Assembly: GCF_022414535.1 (NCBI RefSeq)
Contig: NZ_JADWYM010000027.1
Span: 1 to 64,000, forward strand
Length of the DNA: 64,000 nucleotides
From: Streptomyces sp. MUM 2J
Lineage (GTDB): Bacteria; Actinomycetota; Actinomycetes; Streptomycetales; Streptomycetaceae
Reading direction: 5' to 3'
Numbering within the stretch: position 1 is the stretch's first letter; each line of letters starts with the position of its first letter. The notes beneath the pieces are model-generated. The model did no database searches. It was not told where the DNA came from and saw only the letters and a program-made list of their open reading frames with translations. A program made the translations under genes and the position numbers. Positions 16,049-24,700 of this stretch are shown piece after piece.

Positions 16049-17109
16049 TGGCGGCGACAACCAGAACGGTGAAGACACCGACGCGGCCGGCCGGACGGAC
16101 CAGAGACGCCGCCGGGGCGTTCCTGCGCAGCCGCTGGATCGGTCCGGTCGGACTGCTCATCGGCCTCGCCGGGCCGCTGATCATCGCCACGCCGTACGCG
16201 ATGAACGTGATGACCGGCACCCTCGTCTTCGTGATGCTGGCGGTCGGGCTCAACATCGTGGTGGGGCAGTGCGGGCTGCTCGACCTGGGGTACGCCGCGT
16301 TCTTCGCGGTAGGTGCCTACACCAGCGGGGTGATCTCCACCCGGCTGCACTGGCCGCTGCTGGCCACCGTGCCGTTCGTGATCATAGTGACCGTGGTCGC
16401 CGGCATCGTCATCGGCGGACCCACTCTGCGCCTGCGCAGCGACTACCTGGCGATCGTGACGCTGGGGTTCGGCGAGATCATCCGGATCACCGCCAACAAC
16501 ATCAGCGTCACCGGAGGCCCGGAAGGCATCTACGGCATTCCCGGCCTGTCGGTCGCCGGAGTGGACCTGAGCGGTTCGATCACGTTCTACTACGTGGTGC
16601 TCGGCATCGTGTCCGTCGCCGTGCTCGGCGCGAACAGGCTCATCCGTTCACGGCTCGGCCGGGCGTGGCGGTTCATCCGCGAGGACGAGGACGCCGCCGA
16701 GGCCATGGGGGTGCACACCTACCGGGTGAAGCTCGCCGCCTATGTCGCCGGCGCCATCTGGGGCGGGCTGGCCGGGGTGCTGTTCGCGGCGCAGCTGTCG
16801 GCGATCTCGCCGGCGAGTTTCACCTTCCTGCAGTCCGCGCTGGTGCTGATGGCCGTGGTGCTCGGCGGCATGGGCTCCACCCCGGGCGTGGTGCTCGGCG
16901 CGGTGTTCGTCAGCGTGCTGCCCGAGGTGCTGCGCGAGTTCGCCGACTACCGGTACTTCCTGTTCGGTGTGCTGCTGATCGTGGTCATGGTGCTCCGGCC
17001 GCAGGGGGTCTGGCCGGTGCGCACCCGCGAACCGGACCGCACCGCCCGCCGATCGAAACCAGCGGCCCCCGTGGGCAACGAATCCGAGGGCGAGGTGAGC
17101 GTGCCATGA
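16048..17109 (+). CDS. livM: ABC transporter permease, LivM type
   Basis: A 353-residue permease with about 9-10 membrane segments. Diagnostic parts are VGLNIVVGQCGLLDLGYAAFFAVGAY, LRLRSDYLAIVTLGFGEIIRI, the coupling loop GRAWRFIREDEDAAEAMGV and VVLGGMGSTPGVVLGA. The N-terminal 30 residues are basic and cytoplasmic; the C-terminal 25 are charged and variable. ATG 16048 overlaps the livH stop and the stop overlaps the livG start (ATGA), so livHMG are translationally coupled. Confidence 0.95.
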   Translation: MAATTRTVKTPTRPAGRTRDAAGAFLRSRWIGPVGLLIGLAGPLIIATPYAMNVMTGTLVFVMLAVGLNIVVGQCGLLDLGYAAFFAVGAYTSGVISTRLHWPLLATVPFVIIVTVVAGIVIGGPTLRLRSDYLAIVTLGFGEIIRITANNISVTGGPEGIYGIPGLSVAGVDLSGSITFYYVVLGIVSVAVLGANRLIRSRLGRAWRFIREDEDAAEAMGVHTYRVKLAAYVAGAIWGGLAGVLFAAQLSAISPASFTFLQSALVLMAVVLGGMGSTPGVVLGAVFVSVLPEVLREFADYRYFLFGVLLIVVMVLRPQGVWPVRTREPDRTARRSKPAAPVGNESEGEVSVP

Positions 17110-17933
17110 CCGCACTGCTCGAAGTGGCCGACCTGCACCTGGCGTTCGGCGGGGTGAGAGCCGTCGACGGGCTGAGCTTCGAAGTGGGCGAGGCGGAGAT
17201 CGTGTCGGTGATCGGCCCCAACGGCGCCGGCAAGACGTCCGCGTTCAACTGCATCACCGGCTTCTACCGTCCCACCAGCGGGCGGATCACGATCGGCGGC
17301 GCCGACGTGACCCGCATGCGCACGTCCGCGATCGCGACGCGGGGCGTATCCCGCACCTTCCAGAACGTGCGTCTCTTCGGCGACCTGCCGGTGCTCGACA
17401 ACGTCCGTGCGGGCACCCATCTGTGGCTGCGCCAGCACGTGTTCGACGCGCTGCTGCACACGCCCCGCTACCGGCGGAGCGAGCAGGAGGCAACCGACGA
17501 GGCACACCGGTGGCTCGACTTCGTCGGGCTGCAAGGCGACCGAGCCGGCGCGGCACGCAACCTGCCGTACGGCGAACAGCGCCGGGTGGAGATCGCGCGC
17601 GCTCTGGCGCGCCGCCCCAGACTGCTGCTGCTCGACGAGCCCGCGGCCGGTCTCAACCACGGCGAGAAGCTCGAACTGCTCGACCTGATCCGGCGTATCC
17701 GCGCACTCGGCACCGGGATCGTGCTGATCGAGCACGACATGGGCCTGGTCATGGAGGTGTCGGAGCGGGTGGTCGTCCTCAATTTCGGCAAGGAGATCGC
17801 GGACGGCACACCCGAGCAGGTGCGGCGCGACCCCGCGGTGATCGAGGCGTACCTCGGCAGCGACGACGAAGCGACCGGGGACGAGGGAACGGCTGGGGAC
17901 ACAGGAGAGGAGACCGTCCGTGCCGACGCTTGA
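17106..17933 (+). CDS. livG: ABC transporter ATP-binding protein, LivG type
   Basis: A 275-residue ATPase energising the LivHM channel. It shows Walker A (GPNGAGKTS), the LivG-specific Q-loop region RTFQNVRLFGDLPVLDNVRAG, and Walker B LLLLDEPAAGLN with the H-loop EHDM. The ABC signature is degenerate: NLPYGEQRRVEIARAL in place of LSGGQ, and this Y-G-E-Q form is normal in LivG proteins. The last 20 residues are acidic and variable. The 3' end overlaps livF by 14 bp. Confidence 0.95.
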   Translation: MTALLEVADLHLAFGGVRAVDGLSFEVGEAEIVSVIGPNGAGKTSAFNCITGFYRPTSGRITIGGADVTRMRTSAIATRGVSRTFQNVRLFGDLPVLDNVRAGTHLWLRQHVFDALLHTPRYRRSEQEATDEAHRWLDFVGLQGDRAGAARNLPYGEQRRVEIARALARRPRLLLLDEPAAGLNHGEKLELLDLIRRIRALGTGIVLIEHDMGLVMEVSERVVVLNFGKEIADGTPEQVRRDPAVIEAYLGSDDEATGDEGTAGDTGEETVRADA

Positions 17934-18633
17934 AATCGACGGGATCGAGGTTTCCTACGGTGGGGTGCGGGCTCTGCGGGGCATGTCGCTGCGGGTGGAC
18001 GACGGCGAGATCGTCGCGCTGCTCGGCAACAACGGCGCGGGCAAGACCAGCACGCTGTCCGCGGTGTCCGGTCTGGTCCGCCCGTCCGGCGGCCGGATCG
18101 CCTTCGACGGTCAGGACATCACCCGCGCCGCACCGCCGGACATCGTCGGCATGGGACTGGTGCACGTACCCGAGGGCCGGCGCATCTTCTCCACCCTCAG
18201 CGTGCAGGAGAACCTGCAACTCGGCGGCTACCTGCTGCGCGACCAAGCGGAGATCAAGCGGCGCATCGGCCGCGTCTACGACCTGCTGCCCCGGCTCGCC
18301 GAGCGCCGCGACCAGCAGGGCGGCACGCTGTCCGGCGGGGAGCAGCAGATGCTCGCGGTCGGCCGCGCGATCGTCGCCGGACCACGGCTGCTGATGCTCG
18401 ACGAGCCGTCGATGGGGCTTGCCCCGCTCGTGGTGGCCGCGGTGATGAAGGTGATCGCCGAGATCAACGCCTCCGGCACCTCGGTGCTGCTGGTCGAGCA
18501 GAACGCCAGGGCAGCGCTGAAGATCGCGCACCGCGGCTACGTGGTCGAGAACGGTCACTGCGTCATGCACGCCCCGGCAGCGGAACTGGCCGAGGACGAT
18601 CGCGTGGTCGAGGCGTACCTCGGGGGCGCGTGA
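17920..18633 (+). CDS. livF: ABC transporter ATP-binding protein, LivF type
   Basis: A 237-residue ATPase and partner of LivG. Walker A GNNGAGKTST, the LivF-type segment VHVPEGRRIFSTLSVQENLQLGGY, signature LSGGEQQMLAVGRAI and Walker B LLMLDEPSMGLAPL are all intact. The GTG start lies inside the end of livG. It is the last gene of the operon; I see no strong hairpin in the first 150 bp after it, though the repeat at 18823-18843 could act as terminator. Confidence 0.95.
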   Translation: MPTLEIDGIEVSYGGVRALRGMSLRVDDGEIVALLGNNGAGKTSTLSAVSGLVRPSGGRIAFDGQDITRAAPPDIVGMGLVHVPEGRRIFSTLSVQENLQLGGYLLRDQAEIKRRIGRVYDLLPRLAERRDQQGGTLSGGEQQMLAVGRAIVAGPRLLMLDEPSMGLAPLVVAAVMKVIAEINASGTSVLLVEQNARAALKIAHRGYVVENGHCVMHAPAAELAEDDRVVEAYLGGA

Positions 18634-18822
18634 GGAGACCCGGGGCCCGTGGACGCAGGAGAACCGGGGAACCGGTGAGGCCGCCTCGGGATCGGTGTTC
18701 ATCAGGGTGGAAGGAGTGGGTGTTCGCGGGGGCCGTGCCGTCGTCGTGCAAGCGGCACGGGTACCCCGTCGAGGCCGTAATTCACTCGCCCTCCCCTCGG
18801 CGTCCGCCTAGCCTGAGGCCAG

Positions 18823-18843
18823 AAACCTAGAGCCCCTAGGTTT
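18823..18843. promoter_or_regulatory. AAACCTAG inverted repeat between livF and the FBP gene
   Basis: AAACCTAG (18823-18830) and CTAGGTTT (18836-18843) form a perfect 8-bp inverted repeat around AGCCC, followed by TTCTG. It carries two copies of the tetranucleotide CTAG, uncommon in such DNA. It could terminate the liv-type operon (T-run follows) or be an operator for the FBP gene, whose ATG is 31 bp downstream. Confidence 0.5.
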
Positions 18844-18874
18844 TCTGTCCGTGCACGATCACGAAAGCCCTACC

Positions 18875-19375
18875 ATGAGACCACTCACCGAGCGGGACAT
18901 CCGCGGCTCCTTCGTCAACTGCTCGCAGGGCGAGGCCAAGCGCCTGACGGTCCCGCGCGATCTCAACGAGCAGCCCTGGGCCGATCTCGACTTCCTCGGG
19001 TGGCGCGATCCGGGCGCCCCCGACCGCAGTTACCTCGTCACCGAGCGGCACGACCGGCTGGTGGGGGTGACCATGCGGTTCCCGCCGGCACAGCGCGGCT
19101 TCCTCCAGCGGAGCCTGTGCTCGCTGTGCCTGACCTCGCACCCGCGGGGCGGCGTGTCGCTGATGACGGCCCGCAAGGCGGGCGCGGCCGGGCGGGAGGG
19201 GAACTCGGCGGGCCTGTACATGTGCACCGACCTCGCCTGTTCCCTCCACATCCGCGGGAAGAGGCTCCCGGACACGGCGCAGCGGTTCGAGGAGAACCTC
19301 ACCCTGGAGGAGCAGATCGCCCGGATGCGGGGACACCTGTTCGCCTTCCTCGACCGGCTCGGCGCCCGGCCCTGA
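18875..19375 (+). CDS. FBP-domain (EF-G-binding, FusB-like) zinc protein
   Basis: A 166-residue protein resembling the C-terminal treble-clef domain of FusB-type proteins, which bind elongation factor G and help it leave stalled ribosomes. Cys82, Cys85, Cys117 and Cys122 (C-x2-C and C-x4-C) form the zinc site, and the segment LTSHPRGGVSLMTARKAG between them is typical. Actinobacterial members are usually housekeeping proteins and need not confer fusidic acid resistance. The ATG at 18875 has only a weak GAAAG upstream; GTG 18851 adds eight residues. Single gene, followed by a hairpin at 19487-19509. Confidence 0.85.
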   Translation: MRPLTERDIRGSFVNCSQGEAKRLTVPRDLNEQPWADLDFLGWRDPGAPDRSYLVTERHDRLVGVTMRFPPAQRGFLQRSLCSLCLTSHPRGGVSLMTARKAGAAGREGNSAGLYMCTDLACSLHIRGKRLPDTAQRFEENLTLEEQIARMRGHLFAFLDRLGARP

Positions 19376-19486
19376 CGTCCCCTCCGGCCCGCGGGCGGGA
19401 ACCGTCCGGCGCAACGCCCGGCGTGCCTTCCGCGCGTCCGGCGGCCTCCGGCGCACCATCCGAAGGCCCCCGGTGCCCCGCCCGAA

Positions 19487-19509
19487 GGCCTCCGCCGCCA
19501 CCGGAGGCC
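19487..19509 (+). terminator. Possible terminator hairpin
   Basis: GGCCTCCG (19487-19494) and its perfect complement CGGAGGCC (19502-19509) enclose a 7-nt loop, 111 bp after the FBP gene. No T-run. The distance from the stop makes the assignment uncertain. Confidence 0.45.
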
Positions 19510-19588
19510 CACCTCCTGAGGGCGGCCGCCGACCGCCGGGAGCCGCACGGGAGTTCGACAGGGCCGCGGAAAGGGAACAGGCCAAGCG

Positions 19589-20842
19589 ATGCAACGTGTA
19601 AGGGAGCGGGCCGGCACCGTGGGGCGGCTCGTGCGGCGGGGCCGGGAGCCCGTGGTCGTACAGGCGCTGCGGTCGGCGACCGCCGCGACGATCGCGTACG
19701 TCGTCGCCCTGCGCCTCAGTCCGGAACCGGCCCCGCTGACCGCGCCCCTGACCGCGCTCCTGGTCGTCCAGGTCACCCTGTTCGCCACGCTCACCAACGG
19801 CATCCGCCGGGTCAACGCGGTGGTGGCGGGTGTTCTGGTGGCCATCGCCTTCAGCCTGCTGGTGGGCCTGACCTGGTGGAGCCTCGCCCTGCTGATCGTG
19901 GCGTCGCTGGCGGTCGGCCATCTGGTGCGCGTCGACGAGTACGTGCCCGAGGTGGCGATCAGCGCCATGCTCGTCCTCGGCGTCACCACGGTCGGCGACA
20001 CCGCCTGGGCGCGGGTGCTGGAGACGCTGATCGGCGCGGTCGTCGGGCTCGGCGTCAATGTGCTGCTGCCCCCGCCGGTGTGGGTGGGCGAGGCGGGCGA
20101 GTCGATCGAAGGCCTGGCGCGCCGGATGCGGCAGCTGATGCTCCGGGTGGGCGAGCAGGCCGCCGGCCGGACACCGTTCGAACTGGCGGCGGCCCGGCTG
20201 CACGAGGCACGCCGCCTCGACCACGCGATCGTCGAGGTGGACGCCGCGCTGCGGCAGGCCGAGGACAGCCTCCGGCTCAACCCCCGGGTACGGGAGGGAC
20301 TGCTGCACCGGGTCGTCCTGCGCACCGGACTGGACACGCTGGAGATCTGCACCGTCGTGCTGCGCGTGCTCGCCCGCACCCTCACCGACCTGGCCAAGGA
20401 ACGCGACCCCGAGCCGCTGTTCCCGCCCGAGACCGGCGCGGCCGTCGAACAGGTCCTGGCGGAGGTGGCCGACGCGGTGGTGAGCTTCGCGGTGCTGGTG
20501 ACCACCCATGTCAGCCGCAGCGCCGAGTCGGCCGAGGAGCGCCTCGCCGCGGAGCTGCACCAGGCCACGGCCACCCGCGACAAGCTCGCCCAGCTGCTGC
20601 TGGAGGAGGTCCGGCACGACGCCCGCCAGTGGCAGCTGCACGGGGCGGTGCTGACCGAGGTGGACCGCATGCTGGACGAGCTGGACACCGAGCACCGCAC
20701 GCGCCGGCTGTTCGAGGAGTTGGACCGGCACTCCCAGGAGCTGCGCGACCGGAAGCTGTCCGTGCCGTGGCTGCGCGAGCGGGTCCGCCGCCTGGAACGG
20801 CGGTGGCGGAACCGGAGGGGGACCGCCGTGCGTTCTCCGTGA
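19589..20842 (+). CDS. FUSC/aromatic acid exporter-family membrane protein
   Basis: A 417-residue protein. Residues about 27-165 contain six closely spaced hydrophobic segments (from ALRSATAATIAYVVALRL to TLIGAVVGLGVNVLLPPP), as in half-size aromatic acid exporters of the FUSC superfamily. Residues about 175-405 are a long, charged, mostly helical cytoplasmic region, likely coiled coil. The family includes efflux pumps for aromatic acids, but the substrate here is unknown. ATG 19589 is chosen at the start of codon bias; the upstream GGAACAGG is a moderate ribosome-binding site. The next gene starts 70 bp downstream in the same direction. Confidence 0.85.
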   Translation: MQRVRERAGTVGRLVRRGREPVVVQALRSATAATIAYVVALRLSPEPAPLTAPLTALLVVQVTLFATLTNGIRRVNAVVAGVLVAIAFSLLVGLTWWSLALLIVASLAVGHLVRVDEYVPEVAISAMLVLGVTTVGDTAWARVLETLIGAVVGLGVNVLLPPPVWVGEAGESIEGLARRMRQLMLRVGEQAAGRTPFELAAARLHEARRLDHAIVEVDAALRQAEDSLRLNPRVREGLLHRVVLRTGLDTLEICTVVLRVLARTLTDLAKERDPEPLFPPETGAAVEQVLAEVADAVVSFAVLVTTHVSRSAESAEERLAAELHQATATRDKLAQLLLEEVRHDARQWQLHGAVLTEVDRMLDELDTEHRTRRLFEELDRHSQELRDRKLSVPWLRERVRRLERRWRNRRGTAVRSP

Positions 20843-20912
20843 CAGTACGGCCGCGTCCGCGGTGGGGCATCGCGGACGCAGGGTCCACGAGACGATCGAG
20901 GGGGACGGGCGG

Positions 20913-21959
20913 ATGACGGATGTGCGGCTCGACGGGAACACCCTGCGGCTGCCGGGCGGGGTGGCGGTCCGGTTCGTGCGCACCCTGCGGCTGCCCGAGA
21001 CGGGCACGCATCCGCTGCCGCCGGGGCTCGGTGAGTTCCCCGTGCGCCGGGTCGCCGACCACCTGGACACCGTGCCCGAGGCATGGCGCTCGCGTGGCGG
21101 TGTGATGCTGCCGGTGTATCTGCGGGAGGCCATGTGGCTGAGCTTCGCCGGCACCACCGAGCCGGCCGCCCTCCAGGTCGGGGCCGGCAAGGTGTGCGCG
21201 GTATCGGGCCGGCCCTGGACCGGCCGGCTCTCCCGGCGTCCGCAGAACTACCTGGTGCTCCCCCGCCAGCCCTGGCTGGACGGCATCAACTCCGGCAAGG
21301 GCACGGTCCGCCAGTTCGTCGCGGTGCCGCTCGGGCTGGGCGCCACGGTGGAGGGCCAGGTCACCGGCGAGGAGGTGTGGGGCGGCGTCCAGTTGCAGTC
21401 CTTCCCGCTCGTCGAGCGCGCGCTGGCCCGGTGGCGCGAGGAGGAGCGCCGCCGGGCGGAGCGTCACCGGGTGCACCCGTTCGGCGGGTACGGCGGCCCG
21501 CAGTCGGCCACCGGTGCCTTCCTCGCCACCCCGGCCGCGGCCCCCGGGGCGGCCCCGGGGGCCGCGCCCCGCGCCGCCGCGGCGATGGGCCTCGGCGTCG
21601 GCGGGTCGATGCGCCAGGAGGTCTACCGCGACGACCGGCCGCTGACGGACTGGGCGGTGGAGCCCTCCGGCCGGGTCTTCGTGCACCTGGTGACGCCGCC
21701 GGAGTGGCGGCGCATCACCGGCGAGGAGCCGCCGCCCTCCCCCGTGGACCGGGCCGCCTACACCCGGGCGGGACTGCCCTGGTACGACTACTACGACGAA
21801 GGCGCCGAGGATCTCGCCCCGGCGGAGGCCCTCGGGGCCGTCCAGCCGGTCGGCGACTGGCTCGGCGACGATCACGAGCCCTGGCAGGATCCGGCTCCGC
21901 ACCAGGTCAAGCCGCTGGGGGACGTGCAGGGTGAGCCGGTGTCCGACGGCGACTGGTGA
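20913..21959 (+). CDS. Conserved hypothetical protein with Pro/Ala-rich linker
   Basis: A 348-residue soluble protein I cannot assign to a functional family. Its N-terminal 180 residues are rich in Trp and aromatic residues (REAMWLSFAG, CAVSGRPWTGRLSRRPQNYLVLPRQPWLDGI) and look like a globular beta-rich domain. Residues about 203-228 are an Ala/Pro/Gly repeat (APGAAPGAAPRAAAA). A second conserved block follows (GGSMRQEVYRDDRPLTDWA, then FVHLVTPPEWRRITG), and the tail is acidic with repeated Tyr and Trp. The ATG has GAGGGGGACGGG upstream. It may be in an operon with the exporter-like gene. Confidence 0.75.
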   Translation: MTDVRLDGNTLRLPGGVAVRFVRTLRLPETGTHPLPPGLGEFPVRRVADHLDTVPEAWRSRGGVMLPVYLREAMWLSFAGTTEPAALQVGAGKVCAVSGRPWTGRLSRRPQNYLVLPRQPWLDGINSGKGTVRQFVAVPLGLGATVEGQVTGEEVWGGVQLQSFPLVERALARWREEERRRAERHRVHPFGGYGGPQSATGAFLATPAAAPGAAPGAAPRAAAAMGLGVGGSMRQEVYRDDRPLTDWAVEPSGRVFVHLVTPPEWRRITGEEPPPSPVDRAAYTRAGLPWYDYYDEGAEDLAPAEALGAVQPVGDWLGDDHEPWQDPAPHQVKPLGDVQGEPVSDGDW

Positions 21960-22076
21960 CGTTCCGCCGCCCGCCCCGCGCACGTGCCGGGGACCGCGAG
22001 GTTTGCGTCCGGGGGTCCACGCGGGTCAGGGTGACCGTCACAACCGGGACGGACGACCACCCGAGGTGCGCGGATA

Positions 22077-23279
22077 GTGGACGGTGCAGGAGCCGAGCGC
22101 GGGGGCTGGAGCAGGCGGCGCTTCGTGGGCACGCTGGGCGGAGCGGCCGCGGCCGTGAGCGGCTGCGGGGACGCTCCCGCCTCCCCGGCTCCGTCCGGTG
22201 CTGAGCCCGCGCCGGCGACACGGACCGCCGTCCCGTCCGCCGGGCCCCGCCCCGGTCCCCGCCCTCTGTGGCTGGGCACCTACACCTCGGCCGACGGCGG
22301 CGGGCGGGGCATCGGCGTCGCCGTCTACGACCCCGGGACGGGACACGTCACGGGCACCGGCGCCGTCGCGGGCGTGGCCGACCCGTCGTACCTGGCCGCG
22401 CATCCCGACGGACGGACGCTGTACGCGGTGAGCGAGCGCGAGCACGGCGCGGTGAGCGCTGTGCGGCTCGCCGACCGCAGGGTGCTGGGCAGCCGGTCCA
22501 CCGGTGGGTCGGGGCCCTGCCACGTGTCGGTGCACCCGGCAGGGCGCTGGCTGCTGAGCGCGAACTACGGCTCGGGCAGCGTGGCCGTGCACCCGATCGA
22601 CGCCGACGGCGCGCCGGGCGAGCGCACCGACCTGGTGGTCCTTTCCCGCCCGGACGGCCCGGACCGGCGGCAACCGCGCGCCCACCAGGTCGTCACCGCG
22701 CCCGGTGGAACGCATGTCCTCGCCGTCGACCTGGGCACCGACTCGGTGCACACCTACCGCCTCGACCCGCGTGCCGGCCGGCTGTCCGCGGTGGCGCGGG
22801 CCCGCACCGAGCCGGGTGCGGGCCCGCGCCATCTGACCTTCCATCCGGGCGGGCGGTACGCGTATCTGGCCAACGAGAGCGACGACACGATCGCGGTGTG
22901 CGCCTGGGATCCCTCCACCGGGCGGCTGACGGTCGGCGAGCCGCAGGCGACGGGCTCGGGCACGGGGACCAACTATCCGGCGCAGATCCTGGTGACGGCG
23001 GACGGCTCGTACGCGTATCTCGCCAACCGGGGCCACGACAGCATCGCCCGGTACGCCGTGGAGGCGGACGGGGCGAGGCTGAGGCTGCTGGGCACGGTGC
23101 CGGTGGCCGGCGCCTTCCCCCGGCACATCGCCTTCTCGCCGGACGGGCGGCTGCTGTTCGCCGCGAACCAGCGGTCCGGCTCGGTCAGCGTGTTCCACGT
23201 GGACGGGAACACCGGCGGTTTGCGGCTCGCCGGTGCGCCGTTCGCCTCACCCGTCGCCGTCTGTGCGGTGCCGCTGTAG
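22077..23279 (+). CDS. Lactonase-family beta-propeller lipoprotein
   Basis: A 400-residue secreted protein of the 6-phosphogluconolactonase/YbhE-type seven-bladed propeller family. The N-terminus has a twin-arginine motif (SRRRFVG) and a possible lipobox VSGC with Cys30, suggesting Tat export and lipid anchoring. The propeller blades show recurring HPDGRTLYAV, HPAGRWLLSANYGSGSV, HPGGRYAYLANES and SPDGRLLFAANQRSGSV motifs. Export argues against the cytosolic pentose phosphate role; an extracellular lactonase or binding protein is more likely. The start is GTG 22077. Its 3' end overlaps the convergent DUF2470 gene by 33 bp. Confidence 0.88.
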   Translation: MDGAGAERGGWSRRRFVGTLGGAAAAVSGCGDAPASPAPSGAEPAPATRTAVPSAGPRPGPRPLWLGTYTSADGGGRGIGVAVYDPGTGHVTGTGAVAGVADPSYLAAHPDGRTLYAVSEREHGAVSAVRLADRRVLGSRSTGGSGPCHVSVHPAGRWLLSANYGSGSVAVHPIDADGAPGERTDLVVLSRPDGPDRRQPRAHQVVTAPGGTHVLAVDLGTDSVHTYRLDPRAGRLSAVARARTEPGAGPRHLTFHPGGRYAYLANESDDTIAVCAWDPSTGRLTVGEPQATGSGTGTNYPAQILVTADGSYAYLANRGHDSIARYAVEADGARLRLLGTVPVAGAFPRHIAFSPDGRLLFAANQRSGSVSVFHVDGNTGGLRLAGAPFASPVAVCAVPL

Positions 23280-23972
23280 CGCGCGCGGGCAGGTCGCGGC
23301 GCTCGCCCGGGCGAGCAGGACGTGCATGCGCTCGGCGAGCTGCGCGGTGTCGTCCGCGGGGGCGTGGAAGGTCAGGCGCACGTCGCCGTGGGTACGGGCG
23401 CGTTCGATGCGCAGCGTCAGTCCGTGCCGGTCCACGGCGAGAGGACGGACCCGGACGGCGCCGTGCAGACTGTCGCGGTCGACGAGACGGGTGAGCCGTT
23501 CCACGGCGTCGGGGTGGGCGCCGGCGAGATGGGTGAGCAGCCGGGCCTCGGCAGCGGCCAGTGGGTCGGGTTCGGCGGCGGCGTAGTCGGCGAGGCCGAC
23601 GACGGCCATGCCGGCGGGTCGGCGCAGCGCGACGCGGGCGGGCCGGAGGAGGACGTGGCCGTCCTCGCGCGTGAGCCGGCCGGCCAGCCAGAGCCGGGCC
23701 CGGATGCGGTGGCGCACGGGCACGGGGGACACGTCGGCGAACTCCAGCACGGTGGACACCTCGCCGCGCGGTGCGCACAGGGCGGTCGCGGCCAGGGCAC
23801 TGTCCTCGGGCACGTGCAGCAGGATCCGGCCGTCCTCGGCCACGACGTGCGCGCCCGCCAGTTCCTCGCGGACGCCGCCCGCGGACACCGCGCAGGACCA
23901 TGCCGCGGCGAGCACCGACCGGGCCCGCTCCGCCGCGGCGGGCGCTGCCGTCCAGGTGTGCCTGTCACCCAT
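23247..23972 (-). CDS. DUF2470-domain protein, iron-regulated, heme-utilisation type
   Basis: A 241-residue protein. Residues about 10-150 resemble a split-barrel (PPOX/HugZ-like) half and residues about 155-235 the DUF2470 helical domain (LLTHLAGAHPDAVERLTRLVDRD), the arrangement of heme-oxygenase-like HugZ proteins. In such proteins it binds or degrades heme to release iron. The ATG at 23972 is set by GGAGG five bases upstream. An iron box lies 12-30 bp upstream, so repression by iron through a DmdR/IdeR protein is expected. The 3' end overlaps the lactonase gene. Confidence 0.85.
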   Translation of the reverse strand: MGDRHTWTAAPAAAERARSVLAAAWSCAVSAGGVREELAGAHVVAEDGRILLHVPEDSALAATALCAPRGEVSTVLEFADVSPVPVRHRIRARLWLAGRLTREDGHVLLRPARVALRRPAGMAVVGLADYAAAEPDPLAAAEARLLTHLAGAHPDAVERLTRLVDRDSLHGAVRVRPLAVDRHGLTLRIERARTHGDVRLTFHAPADDTAQLAERMHVLLARASAATCPRALQRHRTDGDG

Positions 23973-23983
23973 CCCAACCTCCA

Positions 23984-24002
23984 TTAGGTAAGCCTTGCCT
24001 AA
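23984..24002 (-). promoter_or_regulatory. Iron box (DmdR/IdeR operator)
   Basis: On the minus strand the 19 bp read TTAGGCAAGGCTTACCTAA, matching the consensus TTAGGTTAGGCTMACCTAA of the DtxR/IdeR/DmdR family with intact TTAGG and CCTAA ends. It lies 12 bp upstream of the DUF2470 start, overlapping the promoter. The presence of iron would repress the gene. Confidence 0.9.
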
Positions 24003-24071
24003 CCTATCGAAGATCGAGGGGTACGCCAAGCAGGCCCCTCCGCGCGCGGCGAGGCACTGGAGGGGACGAGA

Positions 24072-24680
24072 TCAGGGCGCCAGGGCTCCCAGCAGCGCAC
24101 GGGCGCACAGGTCGCGCACCTGCGCCCGGTCCAGCTCCGCTCCCCGCAGCCACTCCAGGCACACGGCGGTGGTGAAGGCCAGCCAGCCGCGCACGGCGAG
24201 ACGGGCGTCGGGGCGGCCCGAGACGACCGGCCCGAACTCGGGGTCGGCCGCCAGCGCCGCCAGGATCTGGCGTTCCTGGGCGGCCAGGGCACGCCGGTAG
24301 ACACGGCGCACGACCTGGTCCCCGGCGGCATCGGCACGATGGAAGGCGCGGTAACCGTGGGCGTGCGCCTGGACGTGCTCCAGGTAGGCGTCGAGAGCGG
24401 CGGCGAGCTGCTCGCGCACCGGCACGCCGGGCTCGGCGGCCGTCATGCGGAGCATCCGCTCGCTCTCCCGCTCGACGACGGCTGCGAAGAAGTCCCGCTT
24501 CGTCGGGAAGTAGTGGTAGAGCAGCCCGCGGGAGACACCGGCGATCTCGGCGACCTGCTCGATCCACACGTCGTCGTACGGACGCTCCGAGAACAGCCGA
24601 GCGCCCACCGACAGCAGTTGTTCCCGGCGTTCGGCGGTGCTGAGCCGGCGACGGGTGCGTCCACCCCGGTTCGCGACCAT
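24072..24680 (-). CDS. TetR-family transcriptional repressor
   Basis: A 202-residue regulator with an N-terminal TetR HTH at residues about 12-65 (REQLLSVGARLFSERPYDDVWIEQVAEIAG, then GVSRGLLYHYFPTKRDFFAAV), followed by an all-helical ligand-binding domain with conserved HRADAAGD and FTTAVCLEWL segments. It is divergent from the CYP102-like P450, an arrangement like Bm3R1/P450-BM3, and probably represses that P450 until a lipophilic ligand binds. The operator candidate is the inverted repeat at 24701-24743. Confidence 0.93.
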   Translation of the reverse strand: MVANRGGRTRRRLSTAERREQLLSVGARLFSERPYDDVWIEQVAEIAGVSRGLLYHYFPTKRDFFAAVVERESERMLRMTAAEPGVPVREQLAAALDAYLEHVQAHAHGYRAFHRADAAGDQVVRRVYRRALAAQERQILAALAADPEFGPVVSGRPDARLAVRGWLAFTTAVCLEWLRGAELDRAQVRDLCARALLGALAP

Positions 24681-24700
24681 GCGCGCACTCTACTTGACGT

